Shown here: piece by piece, positions 10,660 through 21,269 of the stretch | Layout of the letters: every line of letters starts with the position of its first letter | How positions within the stretch are numbered: position 1 is the first letter of the stretch | From: Heligmosomoides polygyrus polygyrus | Taxonomy: Eukaryota > Nematoda > Chromadorea > Rhabditida > Heligmosomidae | NCBI GenBank assembly: GCA_947396885.1 | Contig: OX377203.1 | Span: 7,626,001 to 7,690,000, forward strand | DNA: 64,000 nt | Direction: 5' to 3' | Notes under the pieces: model-generated | Database searches by the model: none | Told to the model about the DNA's origin: nothing | Seen by the model: the letters and a program-made list of their open reading frames with translations, nothing else | Made by a program: the position numbers and the translations under genes

Positions 10660-12132
10660 TACTTATTTTGATACTTTGATGGTCCTTTCGTCGGCTGGAG
10701 GTCTTCTCAGCGGGCACCACAACTCTTCCAGACCGCTCGATCTCTGGCTGCTTGCATCCAGTGAGGCAGGCTCCGCTCTCTGAAAGATCTTGAGAACGAG
10801 TCTGCCCATCGCGTTGGCGGCCGTCCCAGTGGTCTCTTATGGTCTCTCGGGAGCCATTCTGTGACACGGAGACTCCATTTGTCGTCCTTTCGTCGAAGCA
10901 GGTGTCCGACCGAGCGATATTTGGACTTCTTCATGTACTGCAGCGGGTCTGCTAATTGCGACTTCTCCCGTAGCTCCGAGCTTCGTAGGCCTTCTTGCCA
11001 TTGCTGACGAAGGCTTGTCCTTAGAAGACATCTCTCCAGTGCACGATGCGTAGTTTGCATCGCTCTGGCGATTGTCTTGTTGTCGGGCCAGGTTTCCGTC
11101 GCGTAACACATCGCAGGCAGTACAGAGGCGTTGAATATCGAGACCTGAGGCCGGCATCCTTGACCTGATCGGTGACTTCGCGAATCGAGCTGAAGGCTGC
11201 CCATGCTGCGCGTCTCCTGCGGGCGATTTCAGGAGCAAGGTCGTTATCCATGTTCAGCTCTCTTCCCAGATAGACGTAGGAGCCGACCTGTTGTAGAGCG
11301 ACTCCATTTAACCTTACGAGTCCCGTGTTACACCACTGGTTGACCATAAATTGCGTTTTGGACATATTCATGTCCAACCCAATCTTCATACCTGCCACAC
11401 TGAGCTCGTTTCCTCGGCTTCTGCCGTGCTGGTAGAGATGAGAACAATATCGTCGGCGAAGCGGAGGTTGCTGATCCGTTTACCGTCGACAAGGTAGCCT
11501 TTATCGTCCCAGTTCAAGTCTTTCATGGCATCCTGGAGTGCCGCTGTGAATAGCTTGGGAGAAATCGTGTCTCCCCGCCGTACTCCTTTCCCGATAGGAA
11601 TTTTAAGCTTTCGATCGAACAACTGGATGGTAGTCGATGTGTTCGAGAAGCATTCGTCGAGAAGTCGGATGTAGGGCGATGGTATACCAGCGTGCACAAG
11701 TGCGTTCAGAACGGCGTTGATTCCCACAGAGTCGAACGCTTTCCGGTAATCCACGAAGACAAGGACAAGTGGGAGGTGGTATTCGCGGCTCCTCTCGATG
11801 AGCTGTGAGACAGTCTGAATGTGGTCCATGCAGGAGAAATCCTTGTGAAACCCTGCTTGCTCCACTGGCGGATATTCATCCAAGCAACGCTCCATGCGGT
11901 TAAGCAGTATCTTGGTGAAGATCTTGTACACAACCGAGAGAAGACTGATGGGTCGATAGTTGTTGATATCCTCCTGCTGACCTTTTTTGAAGATTAGAAC
12001 TGCATTGAGAACACTGGCGCAAAAAACAGCGCTGCGACCAGAAAGATGCAGGCTGATGATGGCCGACCGTTCCGGATTCCACTTGGCAACAACCGCTCTG
12101 TAAGCATTCATGAGCTCAAACTTGGAACGCAC
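10660..12132 (-). mobile_element. RTE-clade non-LTR retrotransposon, 5'-truncated
   Basis: The 3' part of an RTE-type LINE on the minus strand: reverse transcriptase domain, connector and C-terminal region, ending with the 3' tail ACCATCAAAGTATCAAA at about 10665-10681. The apurinic endonuclease half is absent. The sequence upstream of the reverse transcriptase (12000-12132) does not match the expected RTE protein, so the left limit is approximate. It is the same subfamily as the copy inside the ceh-13 intron at 45025-46339. Confidence 0.9.
10707..12132 (-). pseudogene. RTE reverse transcriptase, frameshifted
   Basis: Would copy element RNA by target-primed reverse transcription. Visible motifs in order: [63 protein letters not shown] and the catalytic [11 protein letters not shown] box (about 11435-11470). 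The thumb follows ([16 protein letters not shown], 11340-11395) and then the RTE C-terminal block ([18 protein letters not shown]...WKSCGAR). Frames change near 11390 and 11130, so three open segments make up one former protein. The endonuclease domain is missing. Confidence 0.88.
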
Positions 12133-12242
12133 TTGCGTATGATGTGTAACATATTCTAATGTGGAGCTTGGAATCCAGTTCTGCTAGTAGTTTGGACTGC
12201 GTCGTACCCTGTGCGGGTAATTTTTGCGCACCCTGTATATCT

Positions 12243-12312
12243 ATCTAGAAGCAGAATGCGTGGCGCATCCTCAAGAAATGAAACATCGCCGCCTTTATCC
12301 TTTATTATCCTT
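12243..12312 (+). repeat. SINE1 3' end
   Basis: GAAGCAGAATGCGTGGCGCATCC followed by an imperfect ACGCCG block and a TTTATCC-type tail. Only the last ~70 bp remain. Confidence 0.65.
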
Positions 12313-13452
12313 AACCTGACATGAATCAGTAAAAAAGAAGACGTAAAAGAACAGCGACAACACTAATCGTAAGAGTAAACTACGTCACTTCAACAAAACC
12401 CTACAGAATCAAAAAGAAAAAAAAAAGAAAATAATTGCAGCTGTGCTCGTTAATATGAGTTTTTTTCGTTCAAGTGTGCTCCCATTCCTGGGTGCTGGGC
12501 CCCTCTGGTACCAAAACATTGCAGGATCAAGCATCTGTGTCCTAGAAGGGCGATTTTATTCTCTAGTGCAGCGTTTATGCCGCATGTCCTCCTCCGTACT
12601 GCATTGTTGTGTGACCAGTCGTTGGTGGGTGATATCTGTTTCCCGACACGTCTTCACGGTGCCGTCACTGAGCAGCGCGTTTCCGCTTCGAAGATTAATG
12701 ATGATGTAGAAATGATTTATGAAAGCCGTTCCGCACTAATCGCTCGATTCGCCAAGCACCACACGTCCTCTTCGCCCCCGCCTCCACACGCACTTCTCTG
12801 CTGAGATGTAGTCGTCGTCGCCGTCCCTCGGTCGGTCGGTCGTTCAGGGTGTGGTGTAATAGCGGATCTGCTGTCATCGAACAGCAGAACTCCGTTGCTT
12901 TTTTCCATCAGGAGTTGTTGACGAACGGAAAGCGCTGTGCTGCGAACGACAGCCGCAGAACATCCCTCTGAAGCAGCGTCGTTGTCGTCGTCGTCATTGG
13001 CGACGACGACGACCATTTCCCCGTTTGGACATCGTCGACAGAGGCGCAAAAAGGCGCGGCGTGGCGCGGGAGCGTGACCGACCGCCGAAGCGCTGCGCCT
13101 CTGCAGCGGCGTCCGATGATAAGGACGTGGGTGATCAGACGTGATCGGTAACTGATTGGGTGTGAATTTCCACACGTAAGAGGTCAGCCTCAGAAAACGA
13201 ACGGCCGCCCAGCAGCGCCGAAACAACAACTGGAACCGGTTACTCCTCCGTGCTGATGCTAACGCGACGTGACACCACGCTGAAAAACGCTGAAGAACCG
13301 ATTCTGAATCCATGAGGACTGCGTTTTTTGTCGATGATGAACTTCTTGTCCACGCGGATGTTTCAAAGGGTTTCGGCCACGGATGTCAAGAATCGGGCGC
13401 GGCCTCTTTTTTCAACTAAAAAATTTTATAGTGGAAAACATAGTGCAATACA
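12313..13452. other. no gene recognised; GC-rich trinucleotide stretch
   Basis: A poly-A-rich segment (12400-12435) is followed by GC-rich sequence with GTC/GAC trinucleotide runs at about 12975-13015 (GTCGTTGTCGTCGTCGTC). Several overlapping open frames on both strands span 12.6-13.3 kb, but none matches a known family and their composition follows the trinucleotide bias. A promoter or first-exon region of an outside gene is possible but not supported. Confidence 0.3.
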
Positions 13453-13748
13453 TAACCTCAGAAATAAAGAACGGCGTTACTCAATCTCTCTTGGGATGCG
13501 CCACGCATTCTACTTCTACGGGATGTCGTGGAGGCGATTTGAATGCTTATTGGGCCATACAATGAATTGCGGTGGCCAGCCGACGAAGAAGTCAGCGCTT
13601 TATCCTTCCCAGACAAGTCTGGTACCAATTCACCGACTCTGGAGAGATGAAAGGCGTGGTTGACCTGGGCGGGAAATCCGAAACAGGACTGGTATCAGGT
13701 GCATGCGATAGCCGGCGCTCCTACGACTATGCTACATGCGCCCTTCCA
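13453..13748 (-). repeat. SINE1 copy, full length, minus strand
   Basis: Reads from the tail (AAAGAACGGCGTTACTCAATC) through GGATGCGCCACGCATTCTAC and GGTGGCCAGCCGACGAAG to the tRNA-like head at about 13740. It ends within a few bases of the C-terminal codons of the family D mariner transposase, so it inserted at or just past that reading frame. Confidence 0.9.
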
Positions 13749-13752
13749 TACC

Positions 13753-14758
13753 TTAATAGAAGAGATAATCTCCATTGTTATCAACGACATGTCGCCAACG
13801 TCTTCGCAAAGAATGGGTGCATTTCTTGAAGAACTCCGGCGGTGGCTGCGACTCGAAGAAGTTGGACACCCAAATTTCGACTTCGTCACGGTTCTTGATT
13901 TTTTTCTCCGCCAAATCGTGCTGCATCGACGAAAAGGTCGTAGTCTGATGGCGCAAGGTCTGGGCTATGGCCGGCTGAGGCAGAAGTTCCCATCCCAACT
14001 CCTCAATTTTTTGCAGCGGGATATTTTCGGCGTGCGGCCGAGCATTGTCGTGTAGGAATTTCACAGTCGCTGCGTTCACCCCTTGTTGACGCAGTGCTCG
14101 GCTCACGCGGCTCGGTTATTCCTTGCAAAAGTTTACCGCAACTGTTTGGCCTGGATCCAGCACCTCGAAATGCATCAGACCTCTACTGTTCCACCGAGCA
14201 CAGAGCACGACTTTTTCCGCGAATGTTAGGCTTCGTCGTTGTCTTCGGAACTTCACCGGGGCTCAGTCATTGCCGCCTTCGTGTAGTATTGTCGTAGTGG
14301 ATCCACTTCTCATCCGACATCACGATGGAGTCATAGAAACCGCTGCTCTCGGTTTTGCGGAGGAGAATTCCAACGATGGCGACTCATGCTGCCTTGTTTG
14401 TGTTGCTGAGCTGATGTGGCACCCATTTTCCACACCGATTTGACTTTCGGACTGCGTTCAAACGATCGCCAATGGCAGAATGGTGACAACGGAACCTCTG
14501 GCGGACTCACGTGTAGTTTGTGCTGACTTCCTTCAATTCCTGGCCATCCACAGCTTCAGGAAACCGTTGACGTTCTTCGTCTTCGAGGCTCTCATCGCCG
14601 TCTCGAAAACGTTGAAACCATCGCTGGCATTGACGTTGTGATGGAACTTCGTTACCAAATACTTAAGACAAGATGCAATGGGATTCTGCAGCAGTTCTTC
14701 CTTGCTTGAAGTCGTACAGCAAGCAAAACCGCATTCGGTACTTTTGCTCCACCATCAT
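13753..14758 (-). pseudogene. mariner transposase, family D, heavily mutated
   Basis: Starts MMVEQKYRMRFCLLYDFKQGR at 14758 and can be followed in shifting frames: WFQRFRDGDESLED, the WVPHQLS linker, the first catalytic segment MSDEKWIHYDN, the second FLHDNARPHAENI, a third region equivalent to SPDLAPSDYDLF, and the tail RRRWRHVVDNNGDYLFY. Only the last ~117 residues remain in one frame (13753-14106). Several stops and frameshifts make it dead. Terminal inverted repeats were not located with confidence. Confidence 0.82.
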
Positions 14759-14799
14759 TAATCCAAAAAAAATGTTTAAAAAGATTAACGAACTGGAAC

Positions 14800-15110
14800 G
14801 AAACTTTGGCATAGAACCTTCGGGAACGCTTGTTAACATTTCAAATCAAATTGGACACTCTTCTGATCGAGATTACGAGTTTTAAAATCTAAGCGAACTC
14901 TACGAAATTGAAATGAGCATCTTAATTCAATGAGTCGGAATAAACTTTGGCGAATGTTGCCTTCGGAAACGTTTGTTAAACACCCGACCCACGAAATAAG
15001 AATAGCAGAGAAATGAGAAATCGAAAGCAGGCGACATCTATAATCCGACAACCTATTAGAAGGTAGCCCACCAAATGATGCCGATATTTGAATTCTCAAT
15101 CTAAGGAGTA
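14800..15110. repeat. two direct copies of a ~40-bp block plus a piece of the 61.6-kb fold-back family
   Basis: AAACTTTGGC...CCTTCGG(G/A)AACG(C/T)TTGTTAA occurs at 14802-14842 and again at 14942-14983. Between them, TCAAATTGGACACTCTTCTGA (14849) resembles the arms of the fold-back element at 61586-62582. No coding content is seen. Confidence 0.5.
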
Positions 15111-15119
15111 TTTTTCCAG

Positions 15120-16020
15120 TTCCTACAGGGCAATAATCATAAATATTTATTGCGCAGTAGACAGTAGGCTTCGGTTGCGTTCGAAAAAAACTGGTATGGA
15201 TTCAATTCCGCCTCAAGGCTAGCATCCATATATAAAGTGGACATTGGATCCGACGCTGATTCGGATAATTTGAATCTGTTATTTTTTCAAACCAGGTTAA
15301 AAGGGTTAATAAGGGGAATACCTCGGATCTTGAAATGATTCAGATAGGAGCAGCCTTGAAAAGGACAAGTTTTTGGATGATCCAAATAGGCAGATTTATC
15401 TCCGGACGTCACATCAGATATCCAAATTGGACGGGACATCAGATTTGTGGTCAAATTCAGTTACCTAAATTACCCGAAAATCCGATCTGGTGAAAATCAC
15501 CACTATCTGAAATCTCCCAAGATGCAGGCTTTTTAAAAATCTAATTGTTTACACAGTCTTTTTAGCCAGAATTGGAACAAAAATGCATCCAGTTCATCCG
15601 AATCGGCGTCAGATCCAATGCCTAATATGGAGCTGATCAATGCACCACACATCCGCTCTAAAAGGAAAGGTATGTCCGTGGACGACCGTTGAATAAACGG
15701 ATTTTATGAAGAGTCCAGCAGAATTTTCTATCCATGCCAATGTCAGTTCAACAACAGCACCTTCGAGACATCGTCTTCCAAGGATATCAACCGCCGACTC
15801 GCTAGCGTTTAGGGGGGGGGGGGACGGATTTCGAGGGCAAACCTCGATCGGGACGCCCTAAGCAGTGGAAGACTCCGCTGTTCTCGACGCTTCAAGAAGG
15901 ATCACCAAGAGTCTTCTAACAAGAGTCGGATACATCCACTCGACAGTCGTCAGCCGTTACCGAAAAGTGCTGACTCGATGGACCCTGAATGCCTTAACCG
16001 ATAGCATACGGTTCAGCAGC
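15120..16020. other. no gene recognised
   Basis: AT-rich, repeat-like sequence containing CAAATTGGACGGGACATCAG (15425) and a run of Gs at 15811-15822. Short open frames do not resemble known proteins. Confidence 0.4.
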
Positions 16021-16021
16021 A

Positions 16022-16090
16022 TATCTGTGTTCCAGTCTCTTCTCTACTCGCCTCGATGTGAGATCCGGGTTCAATTCCCGGCCGATGCAC
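16022..16090 (+). pseudogene. tRNA-Gly-like degenerate gene
   Basis: The 3' half, CCGGGTTCAATTCCCGG followed by CCGATGCA-CCA, has a perfect T arm. The acceptor strand CCGATGC is that of many eukaryotic tRNA-Gly genes, whose 5' strand is GCATCGG. The 5' half is corrupted: GCATATCT instead of GCATCGGT, and the CTCGC...GTGAG arm leaves an abnormal 6-base loop. It may be a tRNA pseudogene or a SINE head. Confidence 0.4.
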
Positions 16091-16318
16091 CATTTGACGG
16101 TTGGCGATAGACTGCCTTTTGATTGCGCCACGCGGGTCTTTCTAGACGTGCGGCCACCTCAAACTTGGGTAATTAAACCTTTGCTGTATATCTAAATCTA
16201 CAATATAAAATAAGCAGACTAAAAGGATTGACAGGCTGCTCTACTAATCGGTATTTATACTAAAGAAGGGGGGGGGGCGGTACATGGCTATAGAACTAGG
16301 TGAAAATATGATATAATA

Positions 16319-16382
16319 TGATCAGCGCCGTTGTTGTTATTGTAATGTTGAAACATTACAATAACAACCACGGCGCTGATCA
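16319..16382. repeat. near-perfect 64-bp palindrome
   Basis: Two 31-bp arms with a single mismatch are separated by only two bases. The left arm begins TGATCAGCGCCGT and the turn reads AATGTTGAAACATT. It would form a long hairpin in DNA or RNA. The outer GATCAGCGCCGTT resembles the SINE1 3' end (GATTAGCGCCGTTCT at 26933), so it may derive from two head-to-head SINE tails. No coding frame is present. Confidence 0.85.
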
Positions 16383-16479
16383 GCTGCTAGATAATGCTAC
16401 ATTGCTCAACTATGAATCATCCTAAAAGAAACAGAGATCACGGATCCTCCATAAGTTGGGTCCTCTACGACTCCAACGC

Positions 16480-17010
16480 ACACCGTGCCATTAAGCTGCT
16501 TCGAGGAGAAGACGGCGCAATCCAAAATGGACCTTCAACTCAGAAATGTCTTCTTTGCTGGTTCTGGGATTCGCGAGGAATGCTGCATTAAGAGTTGCTT
16601 CCGTAAGGACACACATTCACCGGCAGCATTGACTCCAATCATCTTAAGAAACTGGCGGATGCTATTCGAGAAAAGCGGCCGAGACAGCCCTCTGCCCACC
16701 ACCTTCACGACAACGCCCTGTCCCACATATGTAGCTAAAGAGACCCATAAAAAATTGGAGCAGCTGGGCTGAGACAAGGTTCTCCTACCCACCATGCTAT
16801 TCTCCTGACTTTACCCTCTCTGACTGTCACTGACGTCGTCCTTGAGAAATCAGCTATGTTTGCGAAACAATCGGCCCTTAGTGGGGTTTTCGGGGGATCA
16901 AATGCAATTTTATTCCGCGGCTGACTTCGTAACTGACGAGACAAGCCTGAGCGCTGGAAGATAAAAATGGGATCTGAGTCGAATTTTAGAATAACGGGCA
17001 TATTGACATA
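16480..17010 (+). pseudogene. decayed mariner transposase fragment
   Basis: Pieces in different frames can be lined up with the mariner catalytic domain: LHDNALSHI (the LHDNARPH second-aspartate motif, near 16700-16730), ETHKKLEQLG (16743-16772), a third motif SPDFTLSDCH (16800-16830), then SLRNQL and DFVTDETSL (16840-16950). Many stops interrupt it. The 5' half is not recognisable. Confidence 0.6.
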
Positions 17011-18398
17011 CGAAATAAAAGCGAAGAATCTTCACTTCATAGTCGGGAGAAATCGTGGCCGTCTCCGCAGAAGTTTTTGAGTTCGATTCCTCTTCAGCCT
17101 AATATCCATTTTGGACCGACGATAAAATGCTCTGTTAGTTTTCTATTTTTGCTTGGGCCTGGAGCGACTGTCTTAGAAGACAGAAGCTGTTGGATGGTTA
17201 TTTGGTTACGGTCAAAACTCTTGCGCCAGGCAAACAGGACTCTGGTTCTGGGATTCGCGAGGAATGCACCCAAGCATCCGTCTACCAGCCGCCATATTCG
17301 TGTTCACTCTGCATCAGAAGCGCTAGGAGCAGGAAGGGTGTCTGGTCTACTAAATCATATGTCATCGACCAGGCATCACATGCTTCTGGAGACGGCGAAG
17401 GTGTCGAGATCTAAGGCCGAATAAAGCCTCCGCCAAGAGTGAAGAAAGGCTAGAGCGCTATAAGAGTTCAGTGGCCAGATTCTTCACAGTACTAAATCCA
17501 GAGGTATGCAGGACAGGATACACACCCACGATGTGGCACCGATCTTATACCTTACCCACCCATTCCCGGGTATACTGGCTAGGAGGAGGATACTCAACGA
17601 TTCTCAGAGGCATTCCCGAGGATTTCCTCACCACTTCGATGAATGACAATGACCCAGGACGTAGCACTTCTTCTTCTAGGTTCATTACCCCGACCTCGTC
17701 GCCACTGATCCCTCCTTGACCTGGACATCCGTCGTATGTACCTGGCGATGGCTGGGCCAGGCTGTGGTCGTCGTCTTCCGCTGCCCGTCCCCCTGTGCGT
17801 TGTTCTCATCGATAACGCAGTGATAAATCGACTAGTTCTCAGTCACAACACTGGCTGGTGACAGCGAGATGATGCATCGATGCGGCGCCTGCTCGCCGTC
17901 GTGATGCCGAGGAATCTCCCTCCGACCGGCGCCCCGACATCGCCGACGACGGCGCCAACCCAGGCACCGCACCACCATCACCTGCACTGGGTCGCTCTTG
18001 GGTGCTTCAGCTCAACGAGTGGGAGGTGAGGAAGAGCACTGGGGGCGAGGGGTAAGTAGGTTGCGAAGCCTTCGAAAGACACCAAGCTCCATCGCCTGAC
18101 ATATCACGGTGCACTGAAGCCCTAGCAGACGTGGCGCGCCGCTTCTGAACCTTGAGTCCTAGCGCCTCAGAGAGCTTCCACGACGTATCAGGTTTGTCTG
18201 GATGGACGGGTAGGACTTTCCCGTGAATTCCATCGGATTCCTGCTCTCTTGACCAGTGTCCCGAGGTCCGGTCCCCACCCGGCTATGGCATGTGGCCCCA
18301 TCTGTCGGTGGTGTGGAGCACACGACGAGCGCTGTTACATACTGCAGGCGTTGCAGTCGGTGTCAAGCGATCACGAATCGTCGATCCATCATCGTTCA
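17011..18398. other. no gene recognised; contains one end of a 26-bp direct repeat
   Basis: The 26 bases at 17242-17267 (core GGTTCTGGGATTCGCGAGG) are an exact copy of 16558-16583. GAGTTCGATTCCTC at 17078 is B-box-like. GC-rich sequence at 17.8-18.2 kb carries many short frames on both strands with no recognisable protein. Confidence 0.35.
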
Positions 18399-18747
18399 TC
18401 AGCTGAATCCTTTTGATGTGAGCGCGCCCCGGGCGAGCTGCTGCCGCTGCTGCTGCTTATGTGGGAGCCGTCTCCTTTCATCCTTTTCTTCTGACGACAT
18501 GCGCAGTGCTCGATCAATCTCTGAAGGTGTTTGAATGGAATAACATGACGGCGATTTCGACTGTTGGAATGGGCCTAGTATGCGGAGGCCTGGAAGCGTT
18601 TGTATAGGAAGAATGTTCGTGAACTTAGACAGTGTCTTGTAGAGGTAGAATGGAGGCGTTCCAGCTCCAGTAAATGTAGCCAACACGGATTCCTTGAGCT
18701 CCATCGGCTGCTTTTCCTGGATACTTCTTTCCGAATCCGATTTCTTG
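18399..18747 (-). CDS. possible orphan exon, unknown protein
   Basis: The minus strand runs open for more than 110 codons from a good nematode-type acceptor (GTTTTCAG, exon start about 18747) to a TGA at 18399. It includes the phrases KESVLATFTGAGTPPFY, LSKFTNILPIQTLPGL and SYSIQTPSEIDRAL-type sequence, followed by a basic, glutamine-rich tail. The composition looks like real protein rather than low-complexity translation, and the first in-frame ATG is at 18704. The family is not recognised, no partner exons are found, and no AATAAA is seen just downstream. Chance or an old repeat cannot be excluded. Confidence 0.25.
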
Positions 18748-18885
18748 CTGAAAACCGGCTTAGCTAAGTGAGTTCAAGGAACTTTCGTGCTATCATGGGT
18801 TCCAGATCGCAAAGCAACAGCATTCGGGAATAACGAAGTAGTCCTGCGGTTCACGAAGATATAGGGTGATCCACCATTATCCAGG

Positions 18886-19140
18886 TTTGGTGGACGCGGT
18901 AGCGCAGTCGGAGTCATCGGCAGTTGCGCGCAGTCCGAGTCAAGGTTCGCAGTTCGGTTCCGCCCAGGCCAATCTCTGGGGTGGGGCTGGCGAATTAGTG
19001 TCAAAACTATCTGTAAAGATAAAACACTGACTTGGCCATCGGCCGATCATCGCAGCCCGCATTCAGATTGCCTCGAAGAGGTAGAATGCGTGGCGCAGTC
19101 CAGGAAACGACTGTTTAGCGCCAAATCTTTGTCTTTTGTT
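18886..19140 (+). repeat. SINE1 copy, plus strand
   Basis: GCGGTAGCGCAGTCGGAGTC (A box), GCAGTTCGGTTCCGCCCAGG (B-box region), CTTGGCCATCGGCCGATC and GAATGCGTGGCGCAGTCC. A TTTATCC-rich segment at 19247-19267 sits immediately before the mariner that follows and may be a displaced tail. Confidence 0.8.
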
Positions 19141-19271
19141 GCAATGCTGAGGCAGACTCAGGACACCCTACGACTCGTGTTCTCGTTTGCTTCGACAGAA
19201 AGAGTTTTCCAATCGATAATTTATTATTGTTTTGCATCATTTCTATCCTTTATCCTTTATTATCCGTTCTA

Positions 19272-20008
19272 TTTGGTTGTAACGAATTAAATGGCACTGG
19301 CTCGCGCCATTTTTTGGCGCGTCTTTACGCGTTTGATCAAGGACAAACCGTAACATGTGGCATATCATTTAGAAGCGCAAACTTTGCTCTACCGGAGAGT
19401 ACCAAATTTTCTATGTAAAAGTGGGAAAACTTTAGAGTTTTATTGACTTTTTTGCAGATGGGCAAAAGGGTAATCCGAGGCATTTACTTGTATGAATTCA
19501 AGCTGGGCACTACAGCTAAGGAGGCGGACGAGAAGATCAACGCCGCATTCGTTCAAGGATGTTCCACAATTCGGACGGCGTATCGTTGGTATCAGAAGTT
19601 CCGGAATGGAGATGAGAGCTTGGAAGAACATGAAGGTCGTGGGAGGCGCCCCCGTGTAGCACGAATGACGTTGCAGAAATTGAATGAGCTGAGTATTGAA
19701 ACTCTACCACATCCTCCGTTTTCTCACGACCTCTCCCCAACAGACTACCGTTTCTTCAAGCATCTTGGCGACTTCTTGGTAGGGCAAATATTCAAATACC
19801 AACAGGATGCCGAAAGTGCCTTCGAAGATTCCGTCAATTCCAGAACTTCTGATTTTTATGCTACTGGGACAAAAAAGCTTGTGTCACGTTGGCAAAGATG
19901 TGTAGAATCAGAAGGTTTTTATTTCGATTAATAAACTTGCCTACAAGCCGAGATATTAACTGTTGAAATTTACAGTGGTTCAGTGCCATTTATTTCGTTA
20001 CAACCTAA
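19272..20008 (+). mobile_element. mariner family A, internally deleted copy
   Basis: Both ~30-bp terminal inverted repeats and the flanking TA pair (19270-19271, 20009-20010) are intact, but ~540 bp of the interior are missing compared with the copy at 12-1292. The deletion joins the end of the first helix-turn-helix region directly to the segment after the second catalytic residue. This is a typical non-autonomous derivative. Confidence 0.9.
19458..19931 (+). CDS. truncated mariner transposase, in-frame internal deletion
   Basis: Open frame of 157 residues from MGKRVIRG to the native C terminus RWQRCVESEGFYFD. The junction HEGRGRR-PRVARMTLQK keeps the frame but removes the linker and the first two catalytic aspartates. 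It could still encode a DNA-binding N-terminal domain fused to the C-terminal tail, without catalytic activity. In mariner biology such proteins can compete with active transposase, but there is no evidence that this one is expressed. Confidence 0.75.
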   Translation: MGKRVIRGIYLYEFKLGTTAKEADEKINAAFVQGCSTIRTAYRWYQKFRNGDESLEEHEGRGRRPRVARMTLQKLNELSIETLPHPPFSHDLSPTDYRFFKHLGDFLVGQIFKYQQDAESAFEDSVNSRTSDFYATGTKKLVSRWQRCVESEGFYFD

Positions 20009-20015
20009 TATAATG

Positions 20016-21267
20016 TTGAGTTGTTCGGAAAGTTTTTAGACTAATTGCATGATTCAAAACCACTTAACTTTGCCGGCTGAAGTTGTGAGAGGGCCGTACT
20101 TAGGACATTTGTGTTTCACGTCCTGTATATGCAGCAGGTGCGACATTTGTATCGTCTCCTGTTCCCAGTGGCGCCTTCGCAATGGACGACAAGAAGATGC
20201 TCTACCGACCAGTTCTCCTTCTACAGTACTGCTCCGGTCGATTCGCAAACGAGGCCTATCGCTTCCTACAGGAGACAATGAAGGAGCAAGCCCCCTCTCG
20301 GGCGATGTGCTTCATTTGGTGCCGCAAGTTCGACAACGGTGACGAATCGCTCGAAGATTCCCGACGGTCGACCACATACGCAGAACAGACAGCCCGTACT
20401 CGCCACCTGCGGTGCTCGACCTGATCGTTCTGTACGCGAACTTCTAGACCTCACAAATGCTCCTAAGTCCACAGTACCCGATGTTCTTTGGTCTTCCGGC
20501 AAAGTCGCGAAGTTGCCTCAAGTCGTACCACAGCGCTGACGGCTCAGGACAAACGGAAGCGTGCTGATACCTGCACTTCTCTCCTCAACCGTCGCCGCAC
20601 ATTTGCTTGGATCGACTCTATCCTCAGGATGGATGAAAAGCACTGCGTCTACGACAATTTGGTGCGTCGCAAGCACTGGGTGGACTTCGATGAGTTGCCC
20701 TAACCACAGCCAGAACGTCCTGATCACGACAAAAAGGAGTTGCGTTCCTTCTGGTGGGACATCAACTGCCCAGTATTCTGGGAATTGGTTCCTACCGGTT
20801 CCATTGTAGACTCGAACGTGTTCTGCGCTCAGCTGGAGAAAATGAGCGAATTCCTACGTAAACGCAATCCCAGAAGAGGAAAAATTCTTCTTCTCATGGA
20901 TAACGCCAGACCACTCACAGCAAAGAACACGCAGAAGAAATTGGAGGAACCTAGGATTGAACTGGTACCACATCCGTCGTACTCACCTGATCCTGTACCC
21001 AGTGACCACCAAGTTTTCCGGTCGCTGCGGTGTTTCTTAGCTGGAAAAAGTTCGCAATCGGGAGGAAGTCAAAAGTGGTGTCAACAATTTCTTGCTGTCC
21101 AAGTCTCCGGAGTTCTTCGCTCGTGGTATGCGCTCTCTACCGGAAACATGGCAGTAGGCGGTAGATCACAATTGTGAATACTTCGTTGAATGATAATGGT
21201 TGTTAATAAAGTTATTAACCACACAATGCTCTCTGACATTACTCTAAAAAGTTTCCGGACATCTCAA
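20016..21267 (+). mobile_element. mariner, family B, copy 1
   Basis: Ends TTGAGTTGTTCGGAAAG...TTTTTAGA at the left and TTGAGATGTCCGGAAAC read inward from the right. It lies only 7 bp from the preceding family A element, so two mariners are back to back. The right side keeps TA (21268-21269); the left site is mutated. Confidence 0.85.
20182..21193 (+). pseudogene. mariner transposase, family B, several frameshifts
   Basis: Begins MDDKKMLYRPVLLLQY. The helix-turn-helix half runs to SLEDSRR, then frames shift near 20370, 20530 and 20705. The catalytic parts are MDEKHCVYDN, ILLLMDNARPL and SPDPVPSDHQVF, with 34 residues between the last two aspartates. The native end FVE-stop is at 21193. The sequence is close to the copy at 29945-30967, but neither is intact. 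Confidence 0.85.
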
Positions 21268-21269
21268 TA

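Noticed and set aside
12717..13313. Open minus-strand frame of 198 codons
   Set aside because: Composition follows GAC/GTC trinucleotide runs, the opposite strand is equally open in places, and no motif is recognised.
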